Shown piece after piece: positions 49,301-60,777 of a DNA stretch of 64,000 bases. The stretch's first letter is position 1; each line of letters starts with the position of its first letter. The notes below the pieces were generated by a model. The model did no database searches, was not told the DNA's origin, and saw nothing but the letters and a program-made list of their open reading frames with translations. The translations under genes and the position numbers were made by a program. Source of the DNA: Notospermus geniculatus (taxonomy: Eukaryota > Nemertea > Pilidiophora > Heteronemertea > Lineidae); the NCBI GenBank assembly GCA_002633025.1, contig NMRB01000003.1, positions 753,838-817,837 on the forward strand, written 5' to 3'.

Positions 49301-52300
49301 ACTGACCCCCGGGTAAACCAGTCATATTATGCATCATATTACTAAACATAGTAAATACTCAGCTGATCTAGTGTATATATGGTATGTGATCTTACCTAGC
49401 ACAAAATATGAAATGAATGAACCTACATGTATCTTATACAATCATTATTTTTTGAATCATGTAACCGTTCGGTTTGACTTCGTGCGCAGCCAAGAGCAGG
49501 AGATGTCACACAACTGGGACAACTCTATATCGTGGACTACAGGTAGAGTGACCGGCCCCTAGTTTTGTCTTTTGATTATTTTGTATAACCCGGGTAATTG
49601 TATCTGTGCACCTGACAGGCTAACAAATTTCGCTTTTTTATTTTTAGCTTTTTCGAACAAGAACATCCTCTTTCCAGGGATATTGGTGTCATTTTTATAC
49701 CATACGTTTTTCAGCAGCAACGACCATTTGCACAAAAATTTAAAGTTGAATTTAAAATCTTCATTCCTGGACAACACATACTGCGCTCTGCTGACTTCAC
49801 CTGTTCGGCTGCACTCAGTTTCCTTTTGACTTGCATTCCAACCAGGATGACGACCGTTTGACCAAGAAATGTCTAGTCATTAGATTTTCGTCGATACCGG
49901 TACATTACCCATACACAGGTCATGTCCACAGATAATCCACTCGTCCAATTTTCTTGATACCTGAAAAGTTAAACATGGCTGATGCAAACTTAATCGTAGT
50001 TCATCGGAACAGGCCTGAAATTTGTTCCTATCTTCTTTCATACAATGCTCAACAGCAAATACAATGCAATTATCGTCACCAATTACTAATCAATTACCAT
50101 TAAGATAATCTGAATGTTAATTGCCAATTTAAAACCACAGTATGACCATCTCAAAAGGACACCTTTCAACTGGGAAGTGGTGTGTGTGTTTTTTGTGAGC
50201 TGTCCTGATTACTATAATCAAATTTAATGGAAATAGCCCATTTAGGACTAAATCTGGTGATATTTTAATGAAAAAACAATATGTTGTCTTGAATTAGGTT
50301 ACATAGAACTTGAAATGATTGTTTTCCAGTAGTTCGAGTGCAAAAACTGAACACCAATACTTGACTTTGAATAGACTGGCAAAAAGACAACAATATGCAC
50401 AAAACATTCACTTAGCTTATAGAGGATCATATGCAACTAAAGTACACAACTAAGCTTAATCTGCACCATCCAATCTTCAGTGATCAAAAGAGCTGGATAT
50501 TAAGGTGTCTCACATCAGCACCACGTCTGCTTGATTGAGGTAAGTTGATGTAAACTAGAACCTACAAGAGATCTACGAAAAGTAGCAAATAAAATGAAAC
50601 AAAAACATTTTGAGGAATTCCTTTCAACATTCTTGGTACACTCTGCTGACCGTTGTCAACACTTCAAATCATCATCTTGATTTTCGTAACTAGTCCTTCA
50701 GAATTTTGATAGGTGTCAGCCTGTGCATATAATATGTCGAATCAATGACATACCATCAAGCACCCAGGCCATTGAGAATACTTACATTTCTGTCAATGGC
50801 TGAGGCGCCATGCCAAATGCTGATGAATTCCACGGCACTACTAGTATGTTCATTCCATCTCCACAGACAAGAAGGTAAATTAATCAGTGAACAAACTGAC
50901 AGCAATATACTTTCAAGGAAAGGGACAATTGTGAGATGACAAAGAATGATACGGATATAAAATTGTTGAAAAAATGTTCACATAATCAACAATTGTGTTC
51001 GTTCCCATGAAATAATTGCCTTTAATGATGACTTGGCTTGTTTCTATTAAGATCTTTGCACTTTGCAATCGCTGGAAATCTCGTTTTCAAGTAGAAATTT
51101 GTCCAGGACAGCTTCTCAGATTATTAGCTAATCAGTATCCTGTTAAGATCATTCGCAGAATCAATCAGATACAAAATAATTGTTTTACACAGAATCTACT
51201 TAATATATCCTAGTATAATTGCCAGTGAGTCGAACTCCAGTAATTTCACAACTTTTTTACACGGCTTATTTTGTTCGTTTCGTATAGTGTAATATCTTTA
51301 AGACCAAGATTGGCTGACCAAAAACTCTGAATAAAATTAATTGTAACATACATATACATGAAGCATCAAGGGATGCGAACTTCGCTCACACTTGTGACGG
51401 TGTATTTACCACATTGTACAGTCAGATGTTTATTTGTGTGGTCTATGGATTATGCATTTGACACATCTCACAGTATATGGATCGCCCACTTCTGAAATGT
51501 GTCTTAAACATGTTTCAGTTTTGTTTAGATTTGCTGTATTCATTTTCAAATATTGCCTTTCAAGCTTCTACCCATGTAAAGGAAAGTACATGGAAATTAA
51601 AGTTTAAGAATTTCAATGTGTTGAACTTGAACCTACATGTAGAGGTCTCATCTGATAAGTATTCCTTTTCAATGGATCTGTCATTTGTGCATAATAGTAT
51701 AGCAAAGAGATGTAGCATGAGTCACATTTGTCAAAATACTAAGACTAATACTAAGTGTCTGAGGATGAATGAAGGAAAGCATTAGCCTACTCATATTGAT
51801 AATGCATGCCATGTATTTAATACAACTTCTACTTGTAGCCTACACGCTTTCTTCTTCAATGAAACCAGGCCAGAAGTTGAGTTTATATAAGTCACGTAAT
51901 TGCTAATACTGACATTTTGTGCACAAGTCAAGTTCAAATGTGTGGATTTATGGCAAACAAAAGTAACTATCGTCCAAAAATGAATGGGCTTAAGTTGCAT
52001 GCCGCATGTCAATCACACGATGGCAGTACGACAGGCAAGAATATTTCATTCTAGAATAACAATATAGATAAAGGATGAACATGTGTGGTCTTTACCAAGC
52101 AAGGATCTCAATAATGTCGGTGAGAGAGCAAGTCACATGATTATCACAAAAAGTGATTATCTGGACCTAAGTAGCAAAACCTGTACAGTTATGCCACCTC
52201 ATTAAGCACGAATTGCCCGTGTTATGTGTTCAGGATAGCATGAAGGCCCTATTTACTGAGTCATTAGCCAAGCGTACAGACCATACCAAATAACCATAAT

Positions 52301-54660
52301 TTTGATATTTAATACAGGTGTGATTTTAGCTTTTGTCAAAAAGATACATAAATCTTCGGTGCTTGTGACTTGAGATTTTAGCTAGTGCATTGGAATATAC
52401 ATGTACATGTTTTATAAGTATGGCCAAAAATGAGTAAAGAACATAATTTATTACTGGCCACGCATTCTTGACGACCCTTGAACGGAGAGAAGTCATGACC
52501 TATTTAATGACATTTTGATGATTAATTTCTCAATCCACAGTCAAATTGAACAGGACCTTGTCATTCTGTGATCAGACTGCACTGATTTTAGTCTGTCGAC
52601 TTCGACATGATATGTTAATACACCTGCTGTTCAGAGGTATCAAGACGACTAAAAAGGTCTTCCAAACTGCCATAAAATCTCTTCCCAGGCACCCAATTCG
52701 ATAAGGATGGTAAGGAACAAAAAGCCAAAAGCATTTCCAAAAAATAAAAACGGAAAAACGCAAACCAGGGGAAAACTTTAAAAGTGAACCACTGACAGCA
52801 AATGGGTGTATGGTGGGCTATATGACAAGATCAGAAATGGATTCATAACTGTTGCCAAGATTATCTCAAAATTCCCAGCATACCATTACTGATCTTTATC
52901 AACTGAACCAAAACGCTCTCTCTCATTCCAAACATTATTAGGCTATTCACCTGTCATACATGGCAGAACTTTTTAAAAAACAGAAACGGTACTATTTAAA
53001 GTGATATATTCAAATTCTTCACCATTTTCACACTCAATAGAGAGTATCGTTGTTCATTCATCTGGAAAACTGTCACATTTTATTTGAGGTATTATTTGTA
53101 AATTATATAATGCAAGTAGTTTCAAATGACTCCATTAAATCTTATGGTAAAAAATAATATCTCCGAGTTCAAGTATGCCCTACAACTGTTTTTTTTAAAT
53201 GTTAAAATTCCACAACACAGTGGCTAATTTTTAGGTCACTTATTATGCAACCTCCCTAAAGGCCCAGTGTCAGTTATCAGTTGTTGTTTGTGATTGAAAC
53301 TATACTCCGGGGTACAGGCACAAGAACGCATTTTTACTATTTGTAAATGGTAAGATTTGTCCAGCAATTTGGTCATGTAAGAGGACATCCACAGCAGGTA
53401 CGGCGTCTTCCAAGAGAGGTTGCCTCTGATCATCGTGGGGACTGACATTTACATAATAGATGTTATTGTTAAGCTGGATAAATGTGGGCAAAATAGATAA
53501 TAGCAGTCAATCGTAAATAAAATACTTTTTCACACCATTTTTAAACTGAGTAAGATACAAGCCGTTTCAAACTAATAAAATACACTTTGACAGTGTCAAA
53601 CATATGTACCTCTCCAGGTATAAGAGCAATAAAACACATCGCTTTATACAAAACTTTATGTAGACATTATCATTACACAAAGTATGAGAGGACCTACATT
53701 GTAATTCATTTGTAATTCTTTTTTATAACGACATCAGATTCGGTTCCCACACTGGTTTCCTGTTATATATTGGCGAAAGGACCCCTAGGTTCTGATCTTT
53801 AACACCCTTTGTCCACAGTATGTATAGCATCAATAAGGAACATACTACTGACACACTATATGAACCCATTAAGCTGACAACTAGAGAAAACATCAATACA
53901 ACTTTGATATCCACAATGGCTGTCAAGTATAAGCCAGTTCTGTTGTAAAATATTTATATCAGTTTTACTTTAAACCTTGACTCTAATGCCTTGGCCTACT
54001 AATTCTACAAGGAGGGTTCTACAACATGATAATCTTCTACTGCCTCCTTCATTGAACTCGGCCTTAGTAAGAAGTGGTAGAGAGCACCTGATGTCCCTAA
54101 TGGTAACAATTTCTTCATACCTGTCTAGTTGTTTCGTTTAAAGAAGCTGTTTAGATTTTGAATTAAATGTATATGTATGATCTCTCAAATCAAACCCGCA
54201 GCCTTATGCGATGAGTTAGGGTCACCACATTCCTGGCATTGCCACAACACAGGAAAACAAGAGATGAGTGCACACTATCCATGGGTCTCGGAGTGTTGCA
54301 TGAAATGAAGAATGTTTTATATATTTTAATGTGTAGACTAATGAAATCCAGTCAAATTATTTCACAAGAGGGTTATGTTGACTACGTCCCACGCCCTCTG
54401 ACCTGTCTCACATTTTTCGGTATCATATAACAAATTGACCGCCCCAAGTCCTTCCTTCCCAGGTGAAATATCAGTGTCTTAATTTCCTCAAATACATTTG
54501 AGATTTAAAGCCTTGAGGCATTGCAGAATTTGAATATTTACATAATTTAGTGTCGAAAGTCACTTGTGTCTCCAGAAGGTCTAATTAAATAAGAACCTAC
54601 ATTTGTTCTTAATCTCTCAGTGAACTGCATTTTTCTTCACTTATTCACTTAGCTACAGTC
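46375..54660. other. Noncoding or unrecognised stretch
   Basis: AT-rich DNA with no recognisable gene apart from the weak exon candidate at 48541-48727. TACATGTA occurs near 48511, 48805, 49432, 51635 and 52397. TACCGGTA is near 49894 and TACTAGTA near 50841. A minus-strand frame at 53491-53300 (ends AFLCLYPGV) follows a weak acceptor but overlaps another open frame, so I do not call it. Confidence 0.45.
48541..48727 (-). CDS. Weak candidate exon, 187 bp
   Basis: On the minus strand a good acceptor (TTGGTTTGCTTGACAG|) opens a frame beginning LTVEPNATDHSFQWLSCPLR and continuing through EGHFMPGASAFVVDVYID. A weak donor (GGCAC|GTATAA) is available at the other end. The plus strand is also open here (48635-48889), so the frame choice is uncertain. 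No family recognised. Confidence 0.15.
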
Positions 54661-54900
54661 ACCATTACATTGTTCTAATCTGACGGGGAATAGCATTCAA
54701 TCATCTCTCAATCACAAATACCATTACATCAGTTCTAATCTGACAGCGCACTGCATTCAATCATCTCTCAATCACAATCACCATTCCATGTGTTCTAATC
54801 CGACAGGGCATTGCATTCAATCATCTCTCAATCACAAACACCATTACATCAGTGCTAATCTGACAAGGCATAGTATTCAATCATCTCTCAATCACAATCA
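54661..54900. repeat. 60-bp tandem repeat, four copies
   Basis: Four head-to-tail units of exactly 60 bp share the core ATTCAATCATCTCTCAATCA and the motif TTCTAATCTGAC, and differ by several substitutions each but no indels. The unit is a multiple of three, so open frames across it repeat every 20 residues, but nothing shows it is translated. Confidence 0.95.
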
Positions 54901-55658
54901 CCAAATACATGTATTTAATGTCGAGATAACGGCAGATGACATTTTCTTAAAACAAGGTGGAAAAATGAATGCTCCGTGTCATCCTTGTCCTTGAACTAGA
55001 AGTGCTGATGGTGTAGAAGTGTAGAAGACATCAAATGTCCCATTCTCGTCAAATGTCCTATTCTAAGTGCCATAAGAGGTTCACTTACCATAAAACCAGT
55101 CAAAAATCACCAAGCTTGTTCTTCAATAATCAACGGCGGAGATTAATTAGTTCAATTGTGAAACATGACACACACAATGGTCTCCAGGATGAAATTATGA
55201 CTGATCAACTGAAATATGCAAGGTATGTGTTAAATACATTTTGCAAAACAGTTTTTTAACGTTCTTAAAGATTGTTAACTGGAGTCATGATCTCTGGGAA
55301 AGCTAATTCTAATAATCAGATTAGGCTTTTCTGTATAATTTAATTGACCATTTGAATGAATTAAACTGCACCTTTGACAATGTTAATCTCAGTCCCCTAG
55401 GCTGGCAGTAGATAAGAAAAATAACAGAAAAAGAGATTAACATTCCATCTGTCTAGGTATGCATTCCCTTAACTGAAAAAAATATGGAGCCCCTTTAGCG
55501 TTAAGGAAAAAGCATACAAACTTAAATGTTTTGTTAAAAAGGATAGATCAGTTGCCTTGGGGTGTTTTGGTTGGTTGATCTACCATATCAAGCATATTGT
55601 TGACAAAGGTGGCCTCAGGAACGTCAGATACACGCAGGACAATGTATCAGGAGACAGT
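54901..55658. other. Noncoding or unrecognised stretch
   Basis: No gene seen. TACATGTA at about 54905. Short ORFs (55035-55259, 55557-55838) lack support; the second runs into the terminal repeat of the MITE. Confidence 0.55.
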
Positions 55659-56040
55659 GGCCATGTCGATTTAGAGGAATCAGAGGAATCGGAGGAATCA
55701 GAGGAAAATTCAGTCTGCAGCCCATCAGTCACACACAATCACATGACTATCATGTACTATTATATAAACAGAGCCACGTGGTTGTGGAAACGTCATAACA
55801 GCTTTAGTGGAACCTGCAATTCGGCCCTTTTCTCCTAAAGTGCTGGCTTTCGGCCCTCAATTCATTTTAACTGTCTTATCATAAACCTCGATGGTGATGA
55901 GTTTATTATAACAACTAAATAGCCAAGGAAATGTTATGAATGAACTATTCTGATAATTTTATATTTTATCTTACCGTGATTTTCTGGATTTTCCCGCCCG
56001 ATTCCTCCGATTCCTCTGATTCCTCTAAATCGACATGGCC
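55659..56040. mobile_element. Mutator-like MITE, 41-bp perfect TIRs, 9-bp TSD
   Basis: The 382-bp element begins GGCCATGTCGATTTAGAGGA and ends with the exact reverse complement; the first 41 bp match perfectly. GGAGACAGT flanks it directly on both sides (55650-55658 and 56041-56049), a perfect 9-bp target duplication. Nine-base duplications with TIRs are the hallmark of the Mutator (MULE) superfamily. The subterminal region repeats the 9-mer AGGAATC(A/G)G. The interior has no transposase, so the element is non-autonomous. The perfect TIR and TSD indicate a young insertion. Confidence 0.92.
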
Positions 56041-56049
56041 GGAGACAGT

Positions 56050-57456
56050 ATATCTGAGAACTCAACATTGAAAACTCGAAGTGGTAGTCTTGTTTTTGTC
56101 GGAACGAGGACCAATCTCAAATGTGTGCCATGATGACCTACATATACATGTACCTATGCATATTTAGGTGGGTCAGTGTGACGAATTTCAAAGCAGAAAG
56201 GCTCTGGACCTAAGTGTTCAGTTCCTTGGGAGTAGATCTGGGCCCATGAACAACAGCCCGAAATCTGATAGTAAATCGTTCTATATCTTTAAAACGTGAA
56301 CATTGTTGACACAGTTGATTCAGTCAAGTAATCAAATGTTTTCAACAGTAAATGTTTATGTTCAAATAACGGAATGTTTTTTTAAAATCCTATGTCAGTG
56401 GTCATGTTGACAGTTTACAGTGATGTAAACAAACTGGCCTAACTATTGGATCTAATGATAATAAAATAAGATATTCAAACACTATTTATCGATGTACATG
56501 TACAATTCATCTGATTGCATCCTGTCTTCACAAGCGACAAATTATGTTTGTCTTTCCCATTATCCACTACATTTTTTACTAGAACAAGTGCTTTAGAGAG
56601 TAGTGTTCCTTTACTCAGGCCACAAAGCGACGGTAACACCGGGTTAGGGGCAAAAAACTGAATAGCCATACATGTATATCTACATGACTGAAGGCTACAC
56701 AATCCTGGCAAAGGCACCAAGCCAAAAGGCAAAGCATCTTAGCACTGACTATGGAAAGGGTGCGCCTTAGAAAAAGTGACTGTTGGAAGCAGAGAAATTG
56801 GACCATTTTGATACATAGGTCAAATGTAGGTAAGAAATGATTCTAATATGGCTTGGCCAGTCACAGGCTAATCCTTGCTTAGCGAAGCTTTTAGGTGCAA
56901 CTCAGCATAATGAATTTACAGCCTAGCCTGCTAGCCATTGTATTCCACAAACGGACTAATAGGTTAAACGGCCTATAGGCTTATAATTAATGAGCCGAAT
57001 ATAGGCTATTGGCAGAGCAGGATTAGGCCCTTTTATTTAATTAATGCTATATAATGCACGACAGCTTAATGAGACGCACGGAACAATTGCTATCCTTCTG
57101 TGAACCAATTAAAAATTACTGGCCAAGGAACTCTACAATTCACGCACAGTAGAGTCCTAATTGTTGCCCGACCTGCCTGGTGCCATGGTGCTAACCAACA
57201 AGAAACCATCCTTTTGTATTGTATACATGTAGGCCTATTCTCTTTTTTGTAACTTCCTGCTGGGAAGGCGTGAATCGGAGATCCGATTAAGTATAGCATA
57301 TAATGCATGATTACATCATGACATACATACCAGGAGACTTGCATGGAGCCAAAAGATGAGGCCCGTTTTCACCTGAAAATACCGACGGCAATTTCCCTGC
57401 CCAAAGGGAGGCGCGCTGCGCTGAAGTACCGCGGGCGGGGTTTTTCACGACGGGGT
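56050..57456. other. Noncoding or unrecognised stretch
   Basis: No gene that I can support. It contains TACATGTA near 56142, 56493 and 56672, and the chained TACATGTAGGCCTA at 57224-57237. From about 57340 rightwards CpG density rises, which could mark a promoter region but is not specific. Confidence 0.5.
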
Positions 57457-58090
57457 CAAGTGTGTAGCAAACTATCCTCAAAAACATCGGCGCCTCCAGA
57501 TCACTTTTTGGTGATGACACGTGCACTCTGAAAGCAAGAAACAGATCTATCGCTACTTACAATTGATAGGTCTCTGGATAATCACTCGAAAAACTACTTT
57601 TCCAGCCTTAGTTCGAGCCGTGCGTATTTGCAGCTCCTTTCGAGAGTCACGATAACCCCAAGTAAACATTGTGACATCCCAGATTTGGCAATACCGAATA
57701 TTTACTGATAGATAATAGACATCAGACATGAACCTCATGAGAGCCGCATTGCGAAAACGAGGCCGCCGGGGAATCCCTCTCTGCGGAATTCCTATTCATA
57801 CGTCATCCACAGGAAAGCAGGCGACACAGCGTATAAGCAGACGACACTTGATTTATGATTTTGTCCTTCTATCGAAGTCCCGCGTTGGAAAATTTTGGAA
57901 CCTTCGATCGGATATTGTATACTTTTCATCAAAGATTCAGTTTGTGGTGGATTTCTTTGATTTGGGAACCGGTAACATACTGATTATCAACCGTGAGAAC
58001 TTTTCGCGCAAAAGAACAGTTCTGGCCTGACAAGTAAACGGGGTATTGATGAAGTCACGCTCCATGAGCTCGCACAATACGGGTAGGCTT
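57457..58090. repeat. 634-bp direct repeat, left copy (likely contig overlap)
   Basis: Same length as 58092-58725, with only two substitutions seen (ACAGATC/GCAGATC and AATATTTAC/AATTTTTAC) and no indels. The two copies are separated by a single N. The left copy ends exactly at the N and the right copy starts exactly after it, as expected when two overlapping contig ends are laid side by side without merging. Confidence 0.93.
57728..58030 (+). CDS. Unrecognised 100-codon ORF (left copy)
   Basis: ATG-started ORF in a CpG-richer stretch: a basic start (MNLMRAALRKRGRRGIPLCG), then a hydrophobic, aromatic part (SKIQFVVDFFDLGTGNILII). The segment GGGAACCG|GTAACAT offers a possible donor inside it. 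An identical ORF lies in the right copy, but if the repeat is an assembly artefact that says nothing about constraint. No family recognised. Confidence 0.18.
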   Translation: MNLMRAALRKRGRRGIPLCGIPIHTSSTGKQATQRISRRHLIYDFVLLSKSRVGKFWNLRSDIVYFSSKIQFVVDFFDLGTGNILIINRENFSRKRTVLA

Positions 58091-58091
58091 N
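58091..58091. other. Single-N contig junction
   Basis: Separates the two 634-bp near-identical copies. Confidence 0.9.
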
Positions 58092-58725
58092 CAAGTGTGT
58101 AGCAAACTATCCTCAAAAACATCGGCGCCTCCAGATCACTTTTTGGTGATGACACGTGCACTCTGAAAGCAAGAAGCAGATCTATCGCTACTTACAATTG
58201 ATAGGTCTCTGGATAATCACTCGAAAAACTACTTTTCCAGCCTTAGTTCGAGCCGTGCGTATTTGCAGCTCCTTTCGAGAGTCACGATAACCCCAAGTAA
58301 ACATTGTGACATCCCAGATTTGGCAATACCGAATTTTTACTGATAGATAATAGACATCAGACATGAACCTCATGAGAGCCGCATTGCGAAAACGAGGCCG
58401 CCGGGGAATCCCTCTCTGCGGAATTCCTATTCATACGTCATCCACAGGAAAGCAGGCGACACAGCGTATAAGCAGACGACACTTGATTTATGATTTTGTC
58501 CTTCTATCGAAGTCCCGCGTTGGAAAATTTTGGAACCTTCGATCGGATATTGTATACTTTTCATCAAAGATTCAGTTTGTGGTGGATTTCTTTGATTTGG
58601 GAACCGGTAACATACTGATTATCAACCGTGAGAACTTTTCGCGCAAAAGAACAGTTCTGGCCTGACAAGTAAACGGGGTATTGATGAAGTCACGCTCCAT
58701 GAGCTCGCACAATACGGGTAGGCTT
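58092..58725. repeat. 634-bp direct repeat, right copy
   Basis: Partner of 57457-58090. Carries the same 100-codon ORF at 58363-58665. Sequence continues past 58725 without interruption. Confidence 0.93.
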
Positions 58726-60318
58726 AAGCTTATTCTACGTCACTATTCTTTAATAGCACAATCCACTGTAACAGCTGAGCTTGCACAAGGACTATCCAGA
58801 CGCGATTCTCATTTTTCTACGGATATTTCATCATATTTGGGATTATCTCATATTCTATGTGCCTTCTATGGATTAAACATGATACGCTTTCGTAAGGTAG
58901 GTTAGCGTCATATACAGTTTTCACTTTCTTTTATTAGCCTTTGTTGACAAAAATCAAAGCCCGGTCAAAAGACTGTGGCCTTTGGTCACTATTTTCCCAC
59001 GCTTGCTTCTCGGCGAAACGGGCAGGTGGATTCCATTGGAATTTTGTCTGCTGGGAGACTAGGTTTTTTCCTACCACTGGGGGAATTTTTCACGCCTTTT
59101 GTTCAACGGTTTCATTCTTTTGGGCCACTTTCGGCATTATTTTGTGTCAGATTTATGTATCACGGTCGTAATCGCTGGGAATTGGGTCGCATGCGACCTG
59201 TACCTGTTTGTTGTGTCAATTATTTGTTGACACGCGCATAAGAAATTAAGAGTGCCATTCGACAGAGGCGATATTGAGCCACTTGAGGGAGACAACTATG
59301 GGAATCTCCGGAATGATATAAAGATATCTAGCTGATACTTAGCTTTTCAATTATGTCTAGTTATACCATTGTATTCTAAGGCCTATTTTCGGTGGAATGA
59401 CAATACTGATGAACCGTGTGATGGTTACCAGGAAATTCCCGTTTCGTGGCATGATTATATAGGCGACCCTTCTCGACGAGGCGGATAATGTCATGGACAC
59501 AGCGTATGCCTCAAGAGTAGGCCAACAGTAATATTTCAAGGGCTGCATCAAGTGTTGACAATTGCCCTGCGCTGTTCAACTGGCAAGAGAGGTGTCATCC
59601 CTGATTCTCCTGTTCAATTTGGCACTGCGAGCTCTCGGTAAATCATTTTTTTTCTTGTTTTTGTTATGGGTCGCTCTAGCTCGGGAATTTTATCTGATTA
59701 CCAACGCACAGAGATGACTGCGACGAAAACCTCATGAAAAGGCGGTGGAAGGGGTGGATCCGAAAGCAAAAGATAATCTTCCGCTCGCAAAATGCACAAT
59801 GGCGTCATGCACCATCCAGTATAAAGCCAATTACGCGCGACAAAAATACTATTGTGGCGTCCGTCTCGCCGCGGGTTTCGCAGTCAAAAATGATGACAGC
59901 TTTCCGTTGGTAATTATCTATCAAATTACCTGCGTTATTTCTTTGTTGTCGCTACACCTCGTCACTGCAGGTGACAAGGAGTGTAGCATGATCACCCCAT
60001 CCCGAGCGAAACGGCAAGTCCTATAGACGTTTTTGCACGCCAGTGATACGGTTGATTGCACCCCGATTGTACCAAGTCATTCCTGGCTGACCTAGGACAG
60101 TTCGCGACCCTTCATATTGACCATTTTGAACATCAGTCACATTTGGCATGTTGACATTCTGCACCGACGATATACAAGTATGATTTACATGTATAATGTC
60201 AGTGAGATCCCATCGAGGTTCTAAACCACAGTGGACATTTCTGTCAGGACAATCTGCTGAGACACGATCTCTCGTGACATAAAACGACTCTGAGAGACAA
60301 TCTCAGAGATCACTGTAT
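58726..60318. other. CpG-richer unrecognised stretch
   Basis: No gene recognised. Overlapping open frames at 58941-59171 and 58975-59241 and one at 59745-60026 show no domain and no convincing splice sites. The higher CpG content than the 31-57 kb region may reflect proximity to a promoter. Confidence 0.4.
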
Positions 60319-60777
60319 ATGCTATACCGCCTCGTCTTTGCTTTTAGTAGTATAATGTCCCCTCGGTTTGTGGGCGCTGAGGTTCTTTGGTGTCATGCCC
60401 AGACGTTTTTTCTCCACAGGGACCTGGAAAAGAGAAAATTCGTATTATGTCCTCCAGGTCATGAAATAGGTCTCAAAAGTGGTTACTTATGCCTATTCAC
60501 AATGGCCTACCCTACCAACGAAAAGATTAATGCATATCCCTCTCGGGTACAAAGGCTACTTGTACAAAGGTTGGTGTACCTTGTGGCGGCCTACGGCAGA
60601 AAGAGTAAATGCCTGCCCTATGGATGCGGAAAATTCAGTGTGGGTGACTTCTGTTCTTGTAGCGTGTCAACCAGATTCCGGGCCATATTCATGAATGTGC
60701 CTACTGTTTTTAAGCGTCTGAAGCGTCAATTGTATCGCATTCACAGGCCCAGCAAACCCCATCAGACATGCCATTAA
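60319..60777 (+). CDS. Unrecognised 152-codon ORF
   Basis: ATG-started frame ending in TAA. It begins MLYRLVFAFSSIMSPRF and continues through a Lys/Arg-rich middle with scattered Cys (KCLPYGCGKFSVGDFCSC) to a basic C-terminus. A good acceptor-like tract (TTTTTTCTCCACAG) sits inside it near 60420, so part could be an exon beginning there. Length is only slightly above what chance would give. No family recognised. Confidence 0.2.
   Translation: MLYRLVFAFSSIMSPRFVGAEVLWCHAQTFFLHRDLEKRKFVLCPPGHEIGLKSGYLCLFTMAYPTNEKINAYPSRVQRLLVQRLVYLVAAYGRKSKCLPYGCGKFSVGDFCSCSVSTRFRAIFMNVPTVFKRLKRQLYRIHRPSKPHQTCH

Noticed and set aside
54788-54994. ORF with 20-residue internal repeats
   Set aside because: It is just a read-through of the 60-bp minisatellite; only one frame in part of the array, with no other support.
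55557-55838. ORF with a Glu-Ser repeat
   Set aside because: The repeat is encoded by the terminal inverted repeat of the Mutator-like MITE.
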